This document shows, piece after piece, positions 18,715 to 29,400 of a stretch of 64,000 nt of DNA. The notes under the pieces were generated by a model. It was not told where the DNA came from, did not search any database, and saw nothing but the letters and a program-made list of their open reading frames with translations. The stretch comes from a bacterium (GTDB lineage Bacteria; JAGOBX01): contig JAKPEO010000032.1 of assembly GCA_029551925.1 (NCBI GenBank), positions 27,599 to 91,598 of the forward strand. Direction: 5' to 3'. Positions within the stretch are counted from its first letter, which is position 1. Each line of letters starts with the position of its first letter. Both the position numbers and the translations under genes were made by a program.

Positions 18715-19437
18715 TTAAGCGAATTTCAAACGTAGTATTGTTTTAATAGCTTTGTATATCTCATTTTTTGAGATTTTAGATTTTCCTTTTTCGCGGTCAA
18801 CAAACACAATTGGCGTTTCGCCGACAGAAAAACCGTTTTTATGGCAATAATAAATCATTTCGACTAAAAAGGAATAACCGTTAGATTGAATAATGTCAAG
18901 ATTTATTTTTTCAAATACTTTGCGGTGATAGCCGCGATAACCTGCTGTATTGTCATTGCTTTTGATATTGAGCATTATTTTAGCAAATAAATTAGCGCAG
19001 CGACTCAAAATTTTTCTGTGCAATCCCCAATTTACAGTGCCGCCGCCTGGTACATATCGCGAACCGATAATAATATCATACTCATCTAATTTTTTTAAAA
19101 AATCCGGCAGATATTTTGGATGATGCGAAAAATCTGCGTCCATTGTGAATATCAACTCAAAATTATTAGCGAGTCCGTAATTTATTCCGGTTTTATAAGC
19201 AGTGCCTAATCCTAATTTTCCAGGTCGTTTTAATAAATGTATATTTTTTGCCTTGTTGTGTGTTTTTTGTAAATTTTCAACAATTTGCGCAGTCCCGTCA
19301 GGAGAATTGTCATCTACTACGCAGACATTAAAATCACAGTCTAATTCTAAAATTAAATTTGTTAGTTTTTCAATATTTTCTTTTTCATTGTATGTTGGAA
19401 TGACAACGATTTTTTTTAAGTCAACTGCTTTTTTCAT
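18715..19437 (-). CDS. Polyprenol-phosphate mannosyl/glucosyltransferase (DPM1-like GT2)
   Basis: The 240-residue GT2 enzyme closely follows bacterial dolichol-phosphate-mannose-synthase-like proteins. It has VVIPTYNEKENI at 11-22, VVDDNSPDGTA at 40-50, the metal-binding DAD at 100-102 (TMDADFSHHP), GSRYVPGG and the late GETPIVFVDREKGKSK. No C-terminal membrane anchor is present. It should transfer a hexose from a nucleotide sugar to a polyprenyl phosphate at the inner face of the membrane, supplying lipid-linked sugars for enzymes such as the YfhO-like protein at the start of the window. Its ATG overlaps the upstream methyltransferase stop by four bases. Confidence 0.9.
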   Translation of the reverse strand: MKKAVDLKKIVVIPTYNEKENIEKLTNLILELDCDFNVCVVDDNSPDGTAQIVENLQKTHNKAKNIHLLKRPGKLGLGTAYKTGINYGLANNFELIFTMDADFSHHPKYLPDFLKKLDEYDIIIGSRYVPGGGTVNWGLHRKILSRCANLFAKIMLNIKSNDNTAGYRGYHRKVFEKINLDIIQSNGYSFLVEMIYYCHKNGFSVGETPIVFVDREKGKSKISKNEIYKAIKTILRLKFA

Positions 19438-20300
19438 TTTTGTTTCTCACATATTAAAAAAAAATTATAAGACCAATTTTTTAAAATTCCCAAATAATCT
19501 AAAATTTTATCAAAAAATAAAACTATAATAAATAATACCGGCGAATTGTCAATATATTTTGAGCCGTAAAATAAAGCACCGCGTTTGACTGATAATATTT
19601 TAAAATTATTTTCAATTATAAATTTTTTCCAATCTTTTAATTTTTTGAGATTTATATGTTCGTCATTTTTTTCAGAAATATTTATTTTTTCGCAAAATTC
19701 AAATTCGCTTTTTGCCGCTTGTTTGAAGGTATTATGAATATTTTTGATTATTTTTTTTCCAATGAATTTTGAAAGTTTGAATGCTTTATTATCTATATTC
19801 GGAGTAGATAAAATTAATACGCCATCTTGATTTAATAACTGGTGGATATTTTTTATTGCTTTAATATCAGAATGCAAATGTTCAAATACTTCAGAGCAAA
19901 TGATTATATCAAATTTTTCGTTTTTTAATGAGCATTCTTCGATATTTCCGACAAAAAAATTAAATTTACAAAATTGATAGTCATCTCGCAATTTTTTCCG
20001 GATATTACAAACCTTAATAAAATCAATATTTATATCGATGCCCAGCCATTCAAATTGAATTTTTTCGTGTTTTAATTTATCTGCTAATTTAAAAATATCG
20101 TGTCCTATTTGACAACCGATATCTAAAATTCTTAATTTTTTTTTATGCGCAGCGCAGCGTTTAAAAATTTTACAAAAAATTTTTTCGAGTGTATTATATT
20201 TTTTCCACCAAAAATATTGCGTAGAATACGAAAATTGCGAAGAGCGTTCTATACCTTGAAGATACGATTTATTATAGGTGTCAAGTTTGCGAATATCCAT
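19434..20300 (-). CDS. Class I SAM-dependent methyltransferase
   Basis: The 288-residue protein has methyltransferase motif I ILDIGCQIGHD (58-68), an acidic end of the second strand (GIDIN), ICSEVFEHLHS and LNQDGVLILSTPN in canonical order. These suit the Methyltransf_11/UbiE-like group acting on small molecules or glycolipids. An extended C-terminal part with an aromatic/hydrophobic end may attach it to the membrane. It sits between hisD (two bases) and the DPM1-like gene (four-base overlap), so its likely target is a lipid-linked sugar or surface polymer, but that is inference. Confidence 0.8.
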   Translation of the reverse strand: MDIRKLDTYNKSYLQGIERSSQFSYSTQYFWWKKYNTLEKIFCKIFKRCAAHKKKLRILDIGCQIGHDIFKLADKLKHEKIQFEWLGIDINIDFIKVCNIRKKLRDDYQFCKFNFFVGNIEECSLKNEKFDIIICSEVFEHLHSDIKAIKNIHQLLNQDGVLILSTPNIDNKAFKLSKFIGKKIIKNIHNTFKQAAKSEFEFCEKINISEKNDEHINLKKLKDWKKFIIENNFKILSVKRGALFYGSKYIDNSPVLFIIVLFFDKILDYLGILKNWSYNFFLICEKQK

Positions 20301-20302
20301 TA

Positions 20303-21577
20303 TTAGTTTTTCCTGATTTCCGCTGATAGCGAATGCGCTGTTAATTCTTCTAATTTAGCGAGCATTATTATATCGTCTGCAGCTTGCAAAAATTTTTGTT
20401 TTGAATATTCTATGATACTGGTTCTTTTAATAAATGTTTCAGATGATACTGGCGAATAAAATTTTGCAGTGCCGCAAGTGGGCAATATATGACTCGGACC
20501 TGCGTAATAATCGCCTACTGCTTCTGGCGTCCAATTACCTATAAATATTGCGCCAGCATTTTTTATTTTTTTTAATACCGCCTCTGAAGAACTAACGCAT
20601 ATTTCCAAGTGTTCAGGTGCTATTTCATTAACAATATCAATTGCAAATTCTAAATTATCTACGAGAAAAATTTTAAAATTATCAGCCAGAGATTTTTCCA
20701 TTATTTTAAAACGCGATAATGACTGCGCTTTTTTATAAATATTATTTTTTACATATTCTGCAAGCGCGGCATTGGCAGTTACTAAATATGCAGATGCTAA
20801 AATATCGTGTTCTGCTTGCGACAGCAGATCAGCAATAACAAATTCCGGCTGCGCTGTGTCATCTGCTAATATTAATATCTCGCTTGGGCCGGCGATCATA
20901 TCAATATTAACTTCGCCGTAAACAAGTTTTTTTGCGATTGTAACATATATATTGCCCGGACCTATGATTTTATCTACTTTCGGAATAGTCGCAGTGCCAA
21001 TCGCAAATGCCGCTATCGCTTGCGCGCCGCCAACCTTAAATATTTTTGAAACTTTTGCCATTTTAGCTGCGGCAAGTATATAAGGATTAACTTTTCCGTT
21101 TTTTGCAGGAGGCACGCACATATAAATATTTTTCACGCCAGCAATATATGCTGGCGCCGCGCTCATTGCAATAGTAGAAATTAACGGCGCTGTGCCTGCT
21201 GGAATATACAGACCGACTTTATCTAATGGCGTGATAAGTTCGCCTAATTTACTGCCTGTTTCGTCGATAGTCAGCCACGATTTAGGCAATATCAATTTTT
21301 GATAATTTTCAATATTAGCAATTACGCGCTGAAACATCTGTTTGAATTCAGAAGATACGGAACTGTTAGCATCATCAATTTCAGATTGCGAAACTTCGAT
21401 TTTTTCTAATTCTACGCTGTCAAATTTTTTTGTGTATTCTAATAATGCGTCGTCTCCGCGCAATCGAACATTATTTATTATCTCGCTTACTGTTTTGATT
21501 AATTCAGCGTCATTTAGATTTTTATTTGTTTGTAGTATATTTCTTAATTGTTCTATATCTTGAATTTTGTAAATCAT
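20303..21577 (-). CDS. hisD: Histidinol dehydrogenase
   Basis: The 424-residue protein oxidises L-histidinol to histidine in two NAD-dependent steps. Conserved blocks include GLYIPAGTAPLISTIAM, GGAQAIAAFAIGTATIPKVDKI, GPGNIYVT, IDMIAGPSEI, SQAEHDILASA, NEIAPEHLE and GPSHILPTCGTAKFYSPVSSETF. The length matches the family. No other his gene is here; hisD is inserted between dapF and surface-glycan genes, an unusual mix for one operon. The nearest Shine-Dalgarno (AGGAG) is 15 bases before the ATG. Confidence 0.95.
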   Translation of the reverse strand: MIYKIQDIEQLRNILQTNKNLNDAELIKTVSEIINNVRLRGDDALLEYTKKFDSVELEKIEVSQSEIDDANSSVSSEFKQMFQRVIANIENYQKLILPKSWLTIDETGSKLGELITPLDKVGLYIPAGTAPLISTIAMSAAPAYIAGVKNIYMCVPPAKNGKVNPYILAAAKMAKVSKIFKVGGAQAIAAFAIGTATIPKVDKIIGPGNIYVTIAKKLVYGEVNIDMIAGPSEILILADDTAQPEFVIADLLSQAEHDILASAYLVTANAALAEYVKNNIYKKAQSLSRFKIMEKSLADNFKIFLVDNLEFAIDIVNEIAPEHLEICVSSSEAVLKKIKNAGAIFIGNWTPEAVGDYYAGPSHILPTCGTAKFYSPVSSETFIKRTSIIEYSKQKFLQAADDIIMLAKLEELTAHSLSAEIRKN

Positions 21578-21609
21578 TTTTTGTATTCAACGCTCCTACT
21601 AAAAAAAAA

Positions 21610-22440
21610 TTATAATTCTAAAATACCGTCAAATACTTTAACAGCATCGCCTTGCAAAAATAAATTCAAATTTTCAAAATCTTGCGCTTTTAATTTTTCA
21701 GTATCAAAATGTATTGTTAGATTTATTCCGCTTTTAGTTTTAACAATTATCGGCGCTGTCAGATTATATTTTAGCGCTGTTATTAACGCTGAGGCAACGC
21801 TGCCTGTGCCGCAAGCCAATGTTTCATCTTCTACGCCGCGTTCATAAGTGCGTATAGAAATGGTATTATCATTATTTTTGCGAATAAAATTAACATTTGT
21901 GCCGGCTGGCGCAAAAACCTTATGAAATCTTATTTTATTGCCGATTTTTTTAACATCAAATTTTTCTAAATCGTCAATGTAAATTACCGTATGCGGCACG
22001 CCGGTATTTATAAATGAATAATTAAATTCAAGATTGAGTTCTTCAATTTTAATTTTTTTATCTAATCGTAAATCATTTGGCGCTGTTAATTTTACTGCGA
22101 CTTCATCATTGATAATACGCGCTTCTATTATCCCGGCAAGAGTTTCAAATTTCATTTCTTTATTTGCAATGCCGTTGAGATAAGCATAACGAGCAATGCA
22201 GCGCGCGCCGTTTCCGCACATTTCAGCTTCGCTGCCGTCCGGCTGATACAATGTCATTTTAAAATCCGCTACATTTGAATTTTCTAAAAATAGCACGCCG
22301 TCTGCACCGACAGATAATCCGCGTCTGCAATATTTCATTGCAAAATCAGCGCGATTTTTTATCATCTTTTTGTAATCGCGATTATCGACAATAATAAAGT
22401 CATTGCCGCTTCCACAAAATTTTTGAAATTCGAGTTTCAT
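21610..22440 (-). CDS. dapF: Diaminopimelate epimerase
   Basis: The 276-residue enzyme converts LL- to meso-diaminopimelate for lysine and peptidoglycan synthesis, so the wall is probably DAP-type. Both catalytic Cys motifs are present: EMCGNGARCIARY and TLACGTGSVASA. The N-terminus (FQKFCGSGNDFIIVD) is typical. It is the first gene of an apparent four-gene operon (dapF, hisD, methyltransferase, DPM1-like transferase), with a good promoter 72 bases upstream. Confidence 0.96.
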   Translation of the reverse strand: MKLEFQKFCGSGNDFIIVDNRDYKKMIKNRADFAMKYCRRGLSVGADGVLFLENSNVADFKMTLYQPDGSEAEMCGNGARCIARYAYLNGIANKEMKFETLAGIIEARIINDEVAVKLTAPNDLRLDKKIKIEELNLEFNYSFINTGVPHTVIYIDDLEKFDVKKIGNKIRFHKVFAPAGTNVNFIRKNNDNTISIRTYERGVEDETLACGTGSVASALITALKYNLTAPIIVKTKSGINLTIHFDTEKLKAQDFENLNLFLQGDAVKVFDGILEL

Positions 22441-22511
22441 ATTTCATCATACTCCGCAAAATAAAAAATTAAAATTTTATCAATTTCGATTTTTTGAAAA
22501 ATCGTTGTGGC

Positions 22512-22540
22512 ATTATACCACTAAACAAATTCAAAGTCAA
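22512..22540 (-). promoter_or_regulatory. Strong sigma-70 promoter of the dapF operon
   Basis: On the minus strand TTGACT (22540-22535), a 17-base spacer and a perfect TATAAT (22517-22512) lie 72 bases upstream of dapF. GGAG follows before the start codon. The same 155-base gap must also hold the promoter of the divergent coiled-coil gene, which I could not locate clearly. Confidence 0.75.
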
Positions 22541-22613
22541 ATATTTTTTAGTATTCGAATTTTAAATAAATTTATTTTTTAAAATGGAATAGTATTTGCT
22601 GCTTAAACATTTT

Positions 22614-23453
22614 ATGAAAATTTTTAAAAAACAAATTATTTTTAGTTTTGTGATTTTATTATTTTTGCACAGTATTAGTTATAGCGCTGAAATATTAAAC
22701 GAATTAGAAAAAAAACATTATCAAAATCAGCAAGAAATAAATAAGTTGATAAAATTGATATTAGAAAATACTGCGATTTTGAAGCAGATAGATAATGAAA
22801 TTTTAAAATTAAAAAATAATAAAGATTGGGTAAATGATATAAAATTGAATTTATTATTAAAACGCAGTTTTGCTATTAATTTAGAAATTGAAAAATTTAC
22901 CAAACAAAAGGAATTGATAGAATTTGTTCAGCAAGATTTAGAAAAGAAAATAATTAATGAAATCGAAAAAAAAATTTTGAGTTTAATAAATAAAAAAAAC
23001 ATTAATTTATCAGAATTATACGGTTTTTATAATAAAAGATTATATTATGTTAGCGGTAGTATCAAAGCGCGTGGGTTAGATTTTGAAGAAGAAAAAAATA
23101 AATATTTAACAGATAAATCATTGGTATTTGAAGAGCAAAATATAATAGTGCGTTTAGGGCTGTTGCACGATTTGATTACACAGGTAAAATTAGAATTAGA
23201 AAAATTGAATCAGCAGATAAATATTTTAAATAAAGAGATTGACTTATCGAATAAATTGATATATCATTTTAATAATAATGAAATCGTAGAAAATATCACA
23301 GAGAAAAAAGACAAAATGAATGAGCTGAAAAGGCAATATTCGCTAAAACACAATTATTTTATAAAAGAATATGCGGAATTAATAGAGAATCATAATAAAT
23401 TATATGATATAGTTTATGTAATGCAAAAAAATTGGCAAAATGCCGAAAAATAA
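22614..23453 (+). CDS. Secreted coiled-coil protein, unknown function
   Basis: From ATG 22614 the product is 279 residues: a signal peptide (MKIFKKQIIFSFVILLFLHS..SYSA, about 1-24), then Lys/Glu/Asn-rich helical sequence with heptads over most of its length and no Cys. A TTG 18 bases upstream is in frame but would spoil the signal peptide. I recognise no family. Its stop is six bases before the start of the 2655-residue PLD protein, so it is probably the first gene of the secretion block. It may be a periplasmic chaperone or envelope spacer; that is inference only. Confidence 0.6.
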   Translation: MKIFKKQIIFSFVILLFLHSISYSAEILNELEKKHYQNQQEINKLIKLILENTAILKQIDNEILKLKNNKDWVNDIKLNLLLKRSFAINLEIEKFTKQKELIEFVQQDLEKKIINEIEKKILSLINKKNINLSELYGFYNKRLYYVSGSIKARGLDFEEEKNKYLTDKSLVFEEQNIIVRLGLLHDLITQVKLELEKLNQQINILNKEIDLSNKLIYHFNNNEIVENITEKKDKMNELKRQYSLKHNYFIKEYAELIENHNKLYDIVYVMQKNWQNAEK

Positions 23454-23458
23454 AAAAT

Positions 23459-26400
23459 ATGAGTAGATATTATAAAGTGTCAAGAATATTATTGTGGCTA
23501 TTATTAATATTTTTATTTGCTAATCAGTTGAATGCTGCAAAATGGTGGGATGTATATTTTACAGAAGGCACGCCTTCTCTTCAAACTAATACAGAATTTG
23601 AGCAGAATATCAAAAATATAATAGAAACAGCGAAATATTCATTATATATAGCGAGTTATACCTGGGGCACAGGTATAGGCAATGATGTGGTGTCAGTAGC
23701 GAATGCATTATTTCAAAAAGGATTAGATGTAAAATTAGTAGGCGATGGCTCAAATGAATTTAACCCTGCTTTTAATAATAAGATCCCGCGAAATGATGAT
23801 GGTTCGGCATCAGGCGAGATGCACAATAAGTTAATAATAATAGATGCAAATAAACCGACTGCACGGGTTATTACTGGCTCTACTAACTGGACAGAAGGCG
23901 CGTATTCAGCACAATATAATAATTCATTAGTTTTATATGTTCCAGAAGTAGCGAATGAATACGCAAAAGAATTTACAGAATTATTCAATGGGACATTTCA
24001 CGGTGGTGCATTAGGTCGCAATCAATTTACAGCTCCAGATGGCAGCAGAATAGAATTATATTTTTCTCCGGAAGATAATCCAATAGTAAATAAAATGGTG
24101 CCGGCAATAAGACGCGCAAAAAAATCAGTATTTATGCTTGCAAATAATTTAACAAGATTTGCGGCAGGCGGCAGTTCGGATGCGATTGGCGACGCTTTAA
24201 TAGCTGCAAAAAATAATGGCGTGGTAGTAGAGATTGTTGTAGATCCTGATTATTATAATTCGACATTCGGTTCGACAAAAGAAGTAATTGATAAATTAAT
24301 TTCGCGCGGTATAGATTGTAGAATTTTACCAAATCCGACAAATCAGCAGAGTCGTCAGCATAATAAAATTGTAATAATAGATAATGAATTAGTAATCACA
24401 GGTTCGGCGAATTTTACAAAAGCTGCGTCAGACCTAAATGATGAAAATCAAATATATATACATAGTCCGGCGCTTGCCCGTGAATATTTGCGATTTTTCA
24501 GAAAATTAATGGCGGAATCACCAGCAAGAGTGTCATCGCCGACATTTGAGCAAGAACCGCCGTCCGCTGTAAGAAATGTAATAGGCAATCCAACGTCAGA
24601 CGGTATCAAATTCACGTGGTCTCAATCGAATGTTTCAGATTTTAATAGATATTATATTTATATTTCAAAATCGCCGATTGTAGATGTAAGTAATTTAAGA
24701 CCTGAAATAGCGAATATTACTGACAGAAAAATTACTGAATATACTGTAAAAACATTTGATAGCGGCTCGCCATTAGAAAAAGAGCAGACCTATTATTTAG
24801 CAGTGACTGTTGCAGATTTACACGGAAACGAGTCAAAAGTAACAGCAACCAACGGAATATATTATACTGGTGCGATTACTGGGCCATATCCATTAGGTAG
24901 TATTAGTTTTGAAGAAAACGCAAGTCAAAAAACGCGCGATAATTCAGTATTAGTATTAAACTTAATTAATGGTGCAGCAGCAGGCGCGTCAATTTCAAAG
25001 ATAGAATTAGATTTTGGCGGCAGTGATAGTTCTTTTAGATTGCAGTTATCTCAGCCAAAAAACGGCAATTGGGAATACAGCCATACAACAGACAAAATAA
25101 CATATCAAGGTGGGATAATAACAGCTGGCGATACGGCAGTTTTTAGAATCGCGGTAGATAATCCAGTATTAATGGGCTTATCAAATTCGATAAAATTAAC
25201 AGCAACAGGCGTAAACAGTGAGACTCGCGAAATTACATTAAATGGTTTGAATATAACTCCGTCTGATTTGACAGTAGAAGCGTCAATAAGTGTAAAAACT
25301 GGTTATTCAAGATTTGCCAGCGAACAGACAATATTGCAATTAACACTTAAAAACACTTCAAAAGATACAAATGAAATTAAAGAAATAGCGATATTTGGTA
25401 GAAATAATAATGACGAAAAAACTTATAATAAAATACAATTATTATCAGCGTTAGAGCAGCCGACTAATCTTAATTGGATAGCGCGGGATTTGACAGTTTT
25501 ACCTGATTTATCACAAATTTATTTTGATGCGCGCCGCGGCGGCAGTGGTTTGAAAAACGGGCAGCAGGATATAATAGATTTTTCTGCGGTATTACCGACA
25601 AAATTACCAAAAGCAGATAATATATTGGTTTATATATTATCGAGTTCTGGCGATACAAGATTAATAAATGTTCCGTTTATTAGTGATATTAGTTATGGCG
25701 ATAGTGTGATAATAATAAATGAATTTATGTATAATCCAGCGGGGCAATACGATAGATATTTTGAATTTATTGAATTATATAATAAATCAGATTTGCCGTT
25801 TGATATTAGCGGCTGGTCAATAGATTGCGATGGAATAGTGACAGTATTTCCAGAAGGGACAGTAATAGCGGAAAAAAGTTATTTAGTGATAGCGAGCGTA
25901 TTAGAGCCGATAGACGGTAATAATATGAGTTTTGCTAATATTTACGGCAATGCAGACGGCAAATGGGAACCAAAAGTTGACGGGTTTGTAGTGATACCTG
26001 CCTCATCGCCATTTGATATGTCAAATATTTCCGGTTATATTCTTTTAAAAAATAAGACAGGTTCATATATTTCAAAAGTAGAATACAATATAAATATCGA
26101 AGAATGGCGCGGCGGCGACGGCACTGGCAGCAGTATGGAGAAAGTCGACCAAAATATCTATGATGTAGGCAATGCTTATTATGACGGTTATAATTATCAA
26201 GCGAGTTATCCGATAGGTAATTTAGGTTCGCCGGGCGGTCAGAATAATATTTCATTATCAGGGATACAGGGTTTTAGCGTTGTTAAGACAACAGATAAGA
26301 GCGTGACATTAAAATGGAGCGCATTATCAGGAGTATCGAAATTTGAAACATATAAAATATATTATTCAACGAGCGCGCCAGTTACAACTGATGCTGCGTA

Positions 26401-29400
26401 TTGGGATAAAAATAATGATACAATGCTTGCGAGTATAAAGACCAGTCAGACAACAATAACAGGTTTAACATCTAATACAAAATATTATTTTGCTATTGTT
26501 CCTGTAATAAACGGCATAGAGCAGCCAATAGTGCAACGTTATCAAATAAGCGCGGTAACTGTATTAGAACAAGATATATCTGGCGATGTATATGTATTAG
26601 GCGTATCAGATGGCGATAAAGAAATAAATGTATTTGACGGCAGTGAATTTTTAAAGCATTCGGCATTAGTGGTGAGATTTAAAACAGCGCTGTCATATAC
26701 AGAAACTGAAAAATCAGAAATATTTGTTATATATGATGTTAATAAAATGCCGGATCCATCAAATCAGCAAAAGCGAATACCTATATCTGGCGTTTATAAT
26801 GTTTTTCAAGCAGTAATACCATCATGGGATCCGGATATTAGGCAAAATGTAACTATAAATTTTGTAATAGAAATAAAAGGAAAACTTTATTATAATAATG
26901 GGAATTCCTGGTCATTTAAAATATTAGGCGTGCCGATTAGCGTAAAATATACGAATGTTAGCGCAGTTAATATAAATAAAAATGAAGTTTTGATTAAATG
27001 GCAGCCGGAGCAAGATGTTCAAAATTTCAAACAATACAGAATTTATTATGCGAAAAATAATGATACTATTACTTATAATAGTAATTATTGGTCCGGCGGT
27101 AATGATTTAAATTTATATTATTCGATGACGAATTCTACTATTATAAAGGGCTTAGACAGCAATACCGTATATAAATTTAAAGTCGTAGCGGAAAATATTT
27201 ATGGTTATATTAGTCCGTTAGTGACAGCGGAAGAAGTAAGTATTACTACTGCGCAGACAGGCAGTTTATTGATTACAGAAGTATATCCTGCTTTAAATGA
27301 CGCGAGCGCGCCATGGGTAGAATTGTATTGTTATGACGGCAGCGTAAATTTAGCGAATTATACATTAACTAATTTAAAAACTATTACCACGTTGACTAAT
27401 ATCACATTAAATCAGGGAGATTATTATAAAATAGATTTACCGCAAAATTATTTTGAATCTGATGATTGCATATTTTTAGATTTAGATAATGATTCAACAA
27501 ATATAAATTTTGTTAGCGGTATAGTCTGGGCTGATAATAACGGGGCATTTAATCAATTCAAAAAACGAGCAATTTATAATGTCGGCACGGCAGTGTGGGA
27601 TAAGAGTTTTTATTATTATAATGCGCTTGATAATGTAGCGGAAATTTATTCAGTTATTATTGACACATTGATTAGCGATTATTCAATTGCTCGCAAGATG
27701 AACAATAATTCATATAATATTGCGAATAATCGAAATAGTTGGGAAATACACACAGTTCCATCGCCGCTTAGTAGAAATCAATTAGCGGATGTTTTGATGA
27801 CAATGATGACTGACGGCGGAAATATAGCAACAGATTTTTTAAAAGAAAATAGTATGCGCGATACAGATGTAGAGATATATTTTCAATTAACCGAATATCC
27901 GAGAAATGCCGATAATATTCGAGTATATTATGCTTTGAATAGAATACCGACTGTATCTGATAATGCAATAGCGCCGTCATTAATTGGATCTGACACAAGA
28001 TATTGGAAAGCAGTAATACCAAAAATTAATAGCGCTTCTATAAATGATACAATTGTATATATTGCTGTATTAGTTGACGGCAAATTGTTTTATAATAACG
28101 CTTATGCTCCGCGGTGTTATAGAATAGACAATCAGCCGCCTGTATTCGGTAGAGATTTTTATGTGATTTCCCAAATGCCGAGCAGTATAACATTATATTG
28201 GAGCAGAGCGGTCGCTTCTGATTTTGCTGAATATGTAATATATTATGATACGCAGCCGAATATTACCGCAGCAAGTAATAAATGGGATAAAACCAAAGAC
28301 AGCGCATTATCAAATATAGCCACGCAATATACAAAAATTACAAATTTACAGGAAAATACTAAATATTATTTTGCTTATAAACTTGTAGATGCATTAGGCA
28401 ATGAAACAAATTTATCAGATACTGTAAGCGGCTTCAGTCCTTCTAATATTTATGTAAGATCTATGCGTTTGAATAATAATAATGAATCAATAATAACGAA
28501 TTTTAATGAAATACAATCAATAGGCGATAGTATCGTAATAGAATTTATTTTGAATAAAACGAATTTAACGAGCGCTCCGAAAATATTTTTTTTACGCGAT
28601 AATATCGGATTAAATAATATATCTTATACTGCGATAGCTGGCAGCGCCGGAATATGGTATGTCAATATAAATGACTTGACATTATTGGGATATGACCATA
28701 ATGATAGAATTAGATTTGTATTAGAAGTAGATGGCTGCAGTGTTTATCGAACATTTAATAATGATTATTGGGAATTTATATTAGATATTGAAAATAATTA
28801 TAAAATTTCCAATATTCGTGCAGAACGCTTATCAGATTCAAGCACGACAATACATTTATTTTGGCAGCCGGTAGCCGGAATGCCGGATTTTGCTGAATAT
28901 TTGATTTGTTATTCAGAAGGCGATTATTTAGATTTTAATAATTTGCAATATTGGAATTATGAAAAAAATTCAATGTTGAAAAATATCAATACTTCAATTA
29001 GCGAAGTGCGCGGATTAAAGCCACTGACCAACTATACATTTGCGGTTATAACAATAGATAATAGCGGCAATTATAGCGAATTAAGCGATACTGTCTTAAT
29101 CAGCACAAATAATCAGACGCCGGCTGAAGATCCTGCGACAGACGGCATTAATATAGCGGTAAAACTTGATGGCTCTGAAAGATTGCAATTAAGAGATATA
29201 ATAATTACAACAGAATTTGAAAATCCAGTGCCAGCTGATTATAAGGTTTATTTATGGTATGATGCTAATAAAAGGCCTGATGGTCCGGCTCTTGAAAATT
29301 TAACTGACAAAAAAATAGAAATGACTGCGATTGACGGAATAATCCGAAAAGAATGGGCTGCTACTATTCCGTCAACAGATGAAAAATTATTTAATAATGC

